A stretch of DNA of 64,000 nucleotides, taken from contig NZ_JAMSLW010000003.1 of the NCBI RefSeq assembly GCF_024643285.1, positions 434,097-498,096 on the forward strand, written 5' to 3'. Below, piece by piece: positions 61,666 through 64,000 of the stretch; within the stretch, counting starts at the first letter, position 1; every line of letters starts with the position of its first letter. The notes under the pieces were generated by a model. It was not told the DNA's origin. It saw nothing but the letters and a program-made list of their open reading frames with translations, and ran no database searches. The translations under genes and the position numbers were made by a program. The stretch comes from Parapedobacter lycopersici. GTDB lineage: Bacteria; Bacteroidota; Bacteroidia; Sphingobacteriales; Sphingobacteriaceae.

Positions 61666-62987
61666 TGGACGAAACGGGAAAAAATAGAGAATTAATCGAG
61701 CATATCGCGGATAAGCTGCGTAATCATGCCGAACCGTATAGGGAAGGTGCCTGGGAGCGGTTTTCTGCGCGTTCCGCTGGCCGGCCGCGGAAGCAGGTTG
61801 CCTGGCTGGGCTGGGCTGCAGCTGCAGTGGTGCTGTTGGCTGCCGGCCTGTTTTGGTTTACCGGGCCGCAACGTGATATGCGTATCGCCCGGCAGGCCCC
61901 GGCAGCGTCACCGGTGGTTTCCGGCGTACAGGCCCCGGAAGTTAATACGCCCGAACCCCAGGCAATACCGCCGTCCGTGGTTGCTGAGCAAAACCGTACG
62001 GATGTGCGGGGAGATAGCGAGGCGGGTACGGTGCCACTTCCGTTGACCGCCCGGAAACGGCAGGCACCGGTTGAACCGGAGAGGGGAAATACATCGGCAT
62101 TGCAGCCGGTACTTGCACGTGTTGCCGCGACAGCAGATACGCAACAGATGGCTGCTGTACCGGAGATGCAGCAACGCGTTGCAGAAACAGCAACGGATAC
62201 ATCCGCGGAGACCCTGGTGACAGCGCCCACGGAAACGAAGCCGGAACCACCAGCGGAATCGGAGCACCGTTCGTCCGTTGAACAGCTGCTGGCGCTGGAA
62301 CCCGGACGATCCGACTATATCAGTACGGTACGTAACGACGATCGAGAAGCAGCTGATAAATGGGATCTCGGCATCGTCGTCGCTCCATCAATGACCAGTG
62401 AACGGTTGAATATGGGAGGCGGTTTCGCTGTGGCCTACCGGGTGTCCAATAAAATTTCGCTGGCCTCGGGAGTTTCCCTCAACGACCTGGGAGTTGCCCA
62501 GCAACAGGTCGGCCGGCCGCATGTTCCCCAGATGAGCCTGGATTCACCTATGCCAGGGCATGAACCGGGTATTCAGGAACCTTACAGGAGCAGGGAAGTC
62601 ACCTCGGTAACCAGTACATTACTTGCCATTGATGTTCCGTTAAACCTGCGATATCATGTTACCGAAGGGTTTTATACGGCTGTAGGTGTGTCTTTTCTGG
62701 GTATCCTGAATGAAAGGAGAACCAATCATTTTGTCGACCACATGAATCAGCCGACGGATCAATCCGGAAACCTGAAGGCTGTCCATTCGGCCGAGCGGTC
62801 CAACGAACAACCGTTACAGGGCAAGGGGTACGCCGGATTTGTTAATTTTTCGATCGGCCGGAGCATTCCCATTTCATCGAAGCTCTCCATTTCCCTGGAA
62901 CCTTACTTTAAACTTCCCGTTGGGCGGCTATCCCGTGAGGATATGGACCTGACCAACGGCGGGATCCGGATTGTAACCGGATTCTAA
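61665..62987 (+). CDS. Single-pass membrane protein with C-terminal outer-membrane beta-barrel-like domain
   Basis: Protein of 440 aa coupled to the sigma factor gene. The N-terminal 43 residues are cytosolic-type, with EHIADKLRNHAEPYREGAWERF resembling the first helix of anti-sigma-like proteins. A single transmembrane helix (about 44-66) is followed by a Pro/Glu/Ala-rich linker (about 70-210) and a beta-rich C-terminal domain (about 220-440, ending RIVTGF) like PorT-type barrels. A protein with both an inner-membrane anchor and a barrel-like domain is odd. The anti-sigma role is inferred from position only. Confidence 0.7.
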   Translation: MDETGKNRELIEHIADKLRNHAEPYREGAWERFSARSAGRPRKQVAWLGWAAAAVVLLAAGLFWFTGPQRDMRIARQAPAASPVVSGVQAPEVNTPEPQAIPPSVVAEQNRTDVRGDSEAGTVPLPLTARKRQAPVEPERGNTSALQPVLARVAATADTQQMAAVPEMQQRVAETATDTSAETLVTAPTETKPEPPAESEHRSSVEQLLALEPGRSDYISTVRNDDREAADKWDLGIVVAPSMTSERLNMGGGFAVAYRVSNKISLASGVSLNDLGVAQQQVGRPHVPQMSLDSPMPGHEPGIQEPYRSREVTSVTSTLLAIDVPLNLRYHVTEGFYTAVGVSFLGILNERRTNHFVDHMNQPTDQSGNLKAVHSAERSNEQPLQGKGYAGFVNFSIGRSIPISSKLSISLEPYFKLPVGRLSREDMDLTNGGIRIVTGF

Positions 62988-62992
62988 TGCCA

Positions 62993-63625
62993 TTATAACT
63001 GATCGATACGTACCCAGTCCATGCCGGCTGCAATGGCGCCCTGTACACCCGGATCACCGTCCTCGAATACCAGGCAATCCTGGGGATCGACACCCAGCTG
63101 TTCCGCAGCCAGTAAAAAGGGATCAGGATGAGGTTTTCCGTGTGCAGTGTCACCGGCGCAGACCAGTGTTTCAATCGTGTCCAGCAATCCGATTACCGTC
63201 AGTGTTTTCGTAACGGTATTGCGGCTGCCCCCGGATACTACGCCAACACGTACTTTGCCAACATGGCTTTTCAGGTGTTCCACTACAAATGCGATGGGTA
63301 ACGTATCGGTAATGTATTTTTCGATAAATATAGCCGACTTTTCCGCGGCGAATTCCCGCGCAATTAACCGGCTTCCATACCGGCGGTTGATCTCTTCGAC
63401 CACGAGTACCGTTGGCCATCCGGCCAATTCATCAATGATGACGGTATCCAGCGTTACACCATGCCGCGCCGCGGCTTCGGCATATGCTGCTTTATGTGCG
63501 TCCATGTTATCGGCAAGCGTGCCATCACAATCGTAAAGGAAAGCACGGTAGTTTTTCCGGTTGCTGATACGGGTTAATGCATCCAGTTGCTGTTGTATTG
63601 TCATATGTTGCTGTATCTCCATCAT
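62993..63625 (-). CDS. HAD-superfamily hydrolase, beta-phosphoglucomutase-like
   Basis: Phosphatase or phosphomutase of 210 aa. Motif I FLYDCDGTLADN near 29, motif II VVSGGSRNT near 131, the lysine in HGKPHPDPF near 162 and motif III VFEDGDPGVQGAI near 184 are present, with a helical cap between. The group includes beta-phosphoglucomutase and various sugar-phosphate phosphatases; the substrate is unknown. The ATG overlaps the TGA of the upstream proline dehydrogenase gene (ATGA); an in-frame ATG 21 bp downstream is an alternative. Confidence 0.85.
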   Translation of the reverse strand: MMEIQQHMTIQQQLDALTRISNRKNYRAFLYDCDGTLADNMDAHKAAYAEAAARHGVTLDTVIIDELAGWPTVLVVEEINRRYGSRLIAREFAAEKSAIFIEKYITDTLPIAFVVEHLKSHVGKVRVGVVSGGSRNTVTKTLTVIGLLDTIETLVCAGDTAHGKPHPDPFLLAAEQLGVDPQDCLVFEDGDPGVQGAIAAGMDWVRIDQL

Positions 63626-64000
63626 CTATGTTTCCTTCGCTTTATTTCTTTGGTGATGAGTGCAAGTTCCCGGCTTACCTGTCCGACAACGGCGGTATTC
63701 TCCGCCGCCCTGCGGAAGAGATAAGGCATGACGGCCTTTACCGGTCCGTACGGCATGTACTTAGCCACCCGGTAGCCCGCTTCCGCCAGGTTAAATGTCA
63801 GGTTGTCGCTCATGCCCAGGAGCTGGGCAAAATAAATATGCGGATGGTCACGCGGTAGGTTCCGGCGATCAATTTCGGTGGCCAGTAACAGGCTGCTGGC
63901 CTCGTTATGCGTGCCGGCCATCATACCCAGGCGATCGATGTGATCCAGGCAGAACCGTACTGCATTGTCGTAATCACGGTCGGTTGCAGCTTTGTCTGGC
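63622..64000 (-). CDS. Proline dehydrogenase, C-terminal part (runs off window)
   Basis: The 3' 378 bases of a gene whose beginning lies beyond the right edge. The readable part includes HIDRLGMMAGTHNEASSLLL, YFAQLLGMSDNLTFNLAEAG and YMPYGPVKAVMPYLFRRAAE. This is the conserved C-terminus of the FAD-dependent PRODH barrel, which oxidises proline to pyrroline-5-carboxylate. Two arginines in the last stretch (YLFRRAAEN) are the substrate-carboxylate ligands in the family. It is translationally coupled to the HAD gene. Confidence 0.9.
   Translation of the reverse strand, partial: PDKAATDRDYDNAVRFCLDHIDRLGMMAGTHNEASSLLLATEIDRRNLPRDHPHIYFAQLLGMSDNLTFNLAEAGYRVAKYMPYGPVKAVMPYLFRRAAENTAVVGQVSRELALITKEIKRRKHR

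Overview
The window looks like a chromosomal segment of a free-living Bacteroidota bacterium, probably Sphingobacteriales (Pedobacter/Parapedobacter-like). The reasons are two SusC/SusD pairs, promoters of the TTTG-N19/21-TAnnTTTG type, almost no Shine-Dalgarno sequences, TlpA/DUF4369 and OmpA/TSP3 envelope proteins, and a moderate GC content near 50%. I see no tRNA or rRNA gene, no CRISPR array, no phage and no complete insertion sequence. The only RNA gene found is the small SRP RNA (12434-12535, minus).

Region 1 (0-35 kb) is mostly housekeeping: an OmpA-like porin; a DUF3307/SatD-like pair preceded by three evenly spaced palindromes; alaS; a thioredoxin-like lipoprotein; a response regulator; trmN6; a YfcE-like phosphoesterase; fbp; a MerR regulator; an M23 endopeptidase; accD; SRP RNA; dprA; a TPR/HTH sensor; a four-gene SPFH/zinc-ribbon operon; a DinB-like protein; rsmG; a glycosyltransferase; tgt; an LptF/G permease; gltBD; a dipeptide epimerase; a deoxyhypusine-synthase-like enzyme; a possible HolD-like protein; rdgB; and small envelope genes.

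Region 2 (34.6-57.2 kb) is the accessory centre of the window. After an M28 peptidase and a repeat-rich gap come a LacI-type regulator and a sugar-acid catabolic locus of eleven further genes in three transcription units: (i) enolase-superfamily dehydratase, susC, susD, terminator, PQQ-dependent aldose dehydrogenase with an inserted cytochrome c domain, MFS sugar-acid transporter, galactonate-dehydratase-like enzyme; (ii) susC, susD, mannonate/gluconate-dehydratase-like (RspA/ManD) enzyme; (iii) 2-keto-3-deoxy-galactonokinase and KDPG/KDPGal aldolase. Each unit is preceded by a palindrome of the type TTAATCGATTAA, as expected for a LacI-family operator. All three dehydratases carry twin-arginine signal peptides, and no cytosolic dehydratase is present. 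The inferred pathway is: uptake through SusCD, periplasmic oxidation of an aldose to an aldonate by the PQQ enzyme, periplasmic dehydration to a 2-keto-3-deoxy acid, import by the MFS carrier, then phosphorylation and aldol cleavage in the cytosol. This exported De Ley-Doudoroff-type route is the most interesting system in the window.

Region 3 (57.2-64 kb) returns to core functions: sufS-sufE, lysS, a sigma factor followed by a hybrid transmembrane/beta-barrel protein, a HAD phosphatase and the 3' part of a proline dehydrogenase gene that runs off the right edge.
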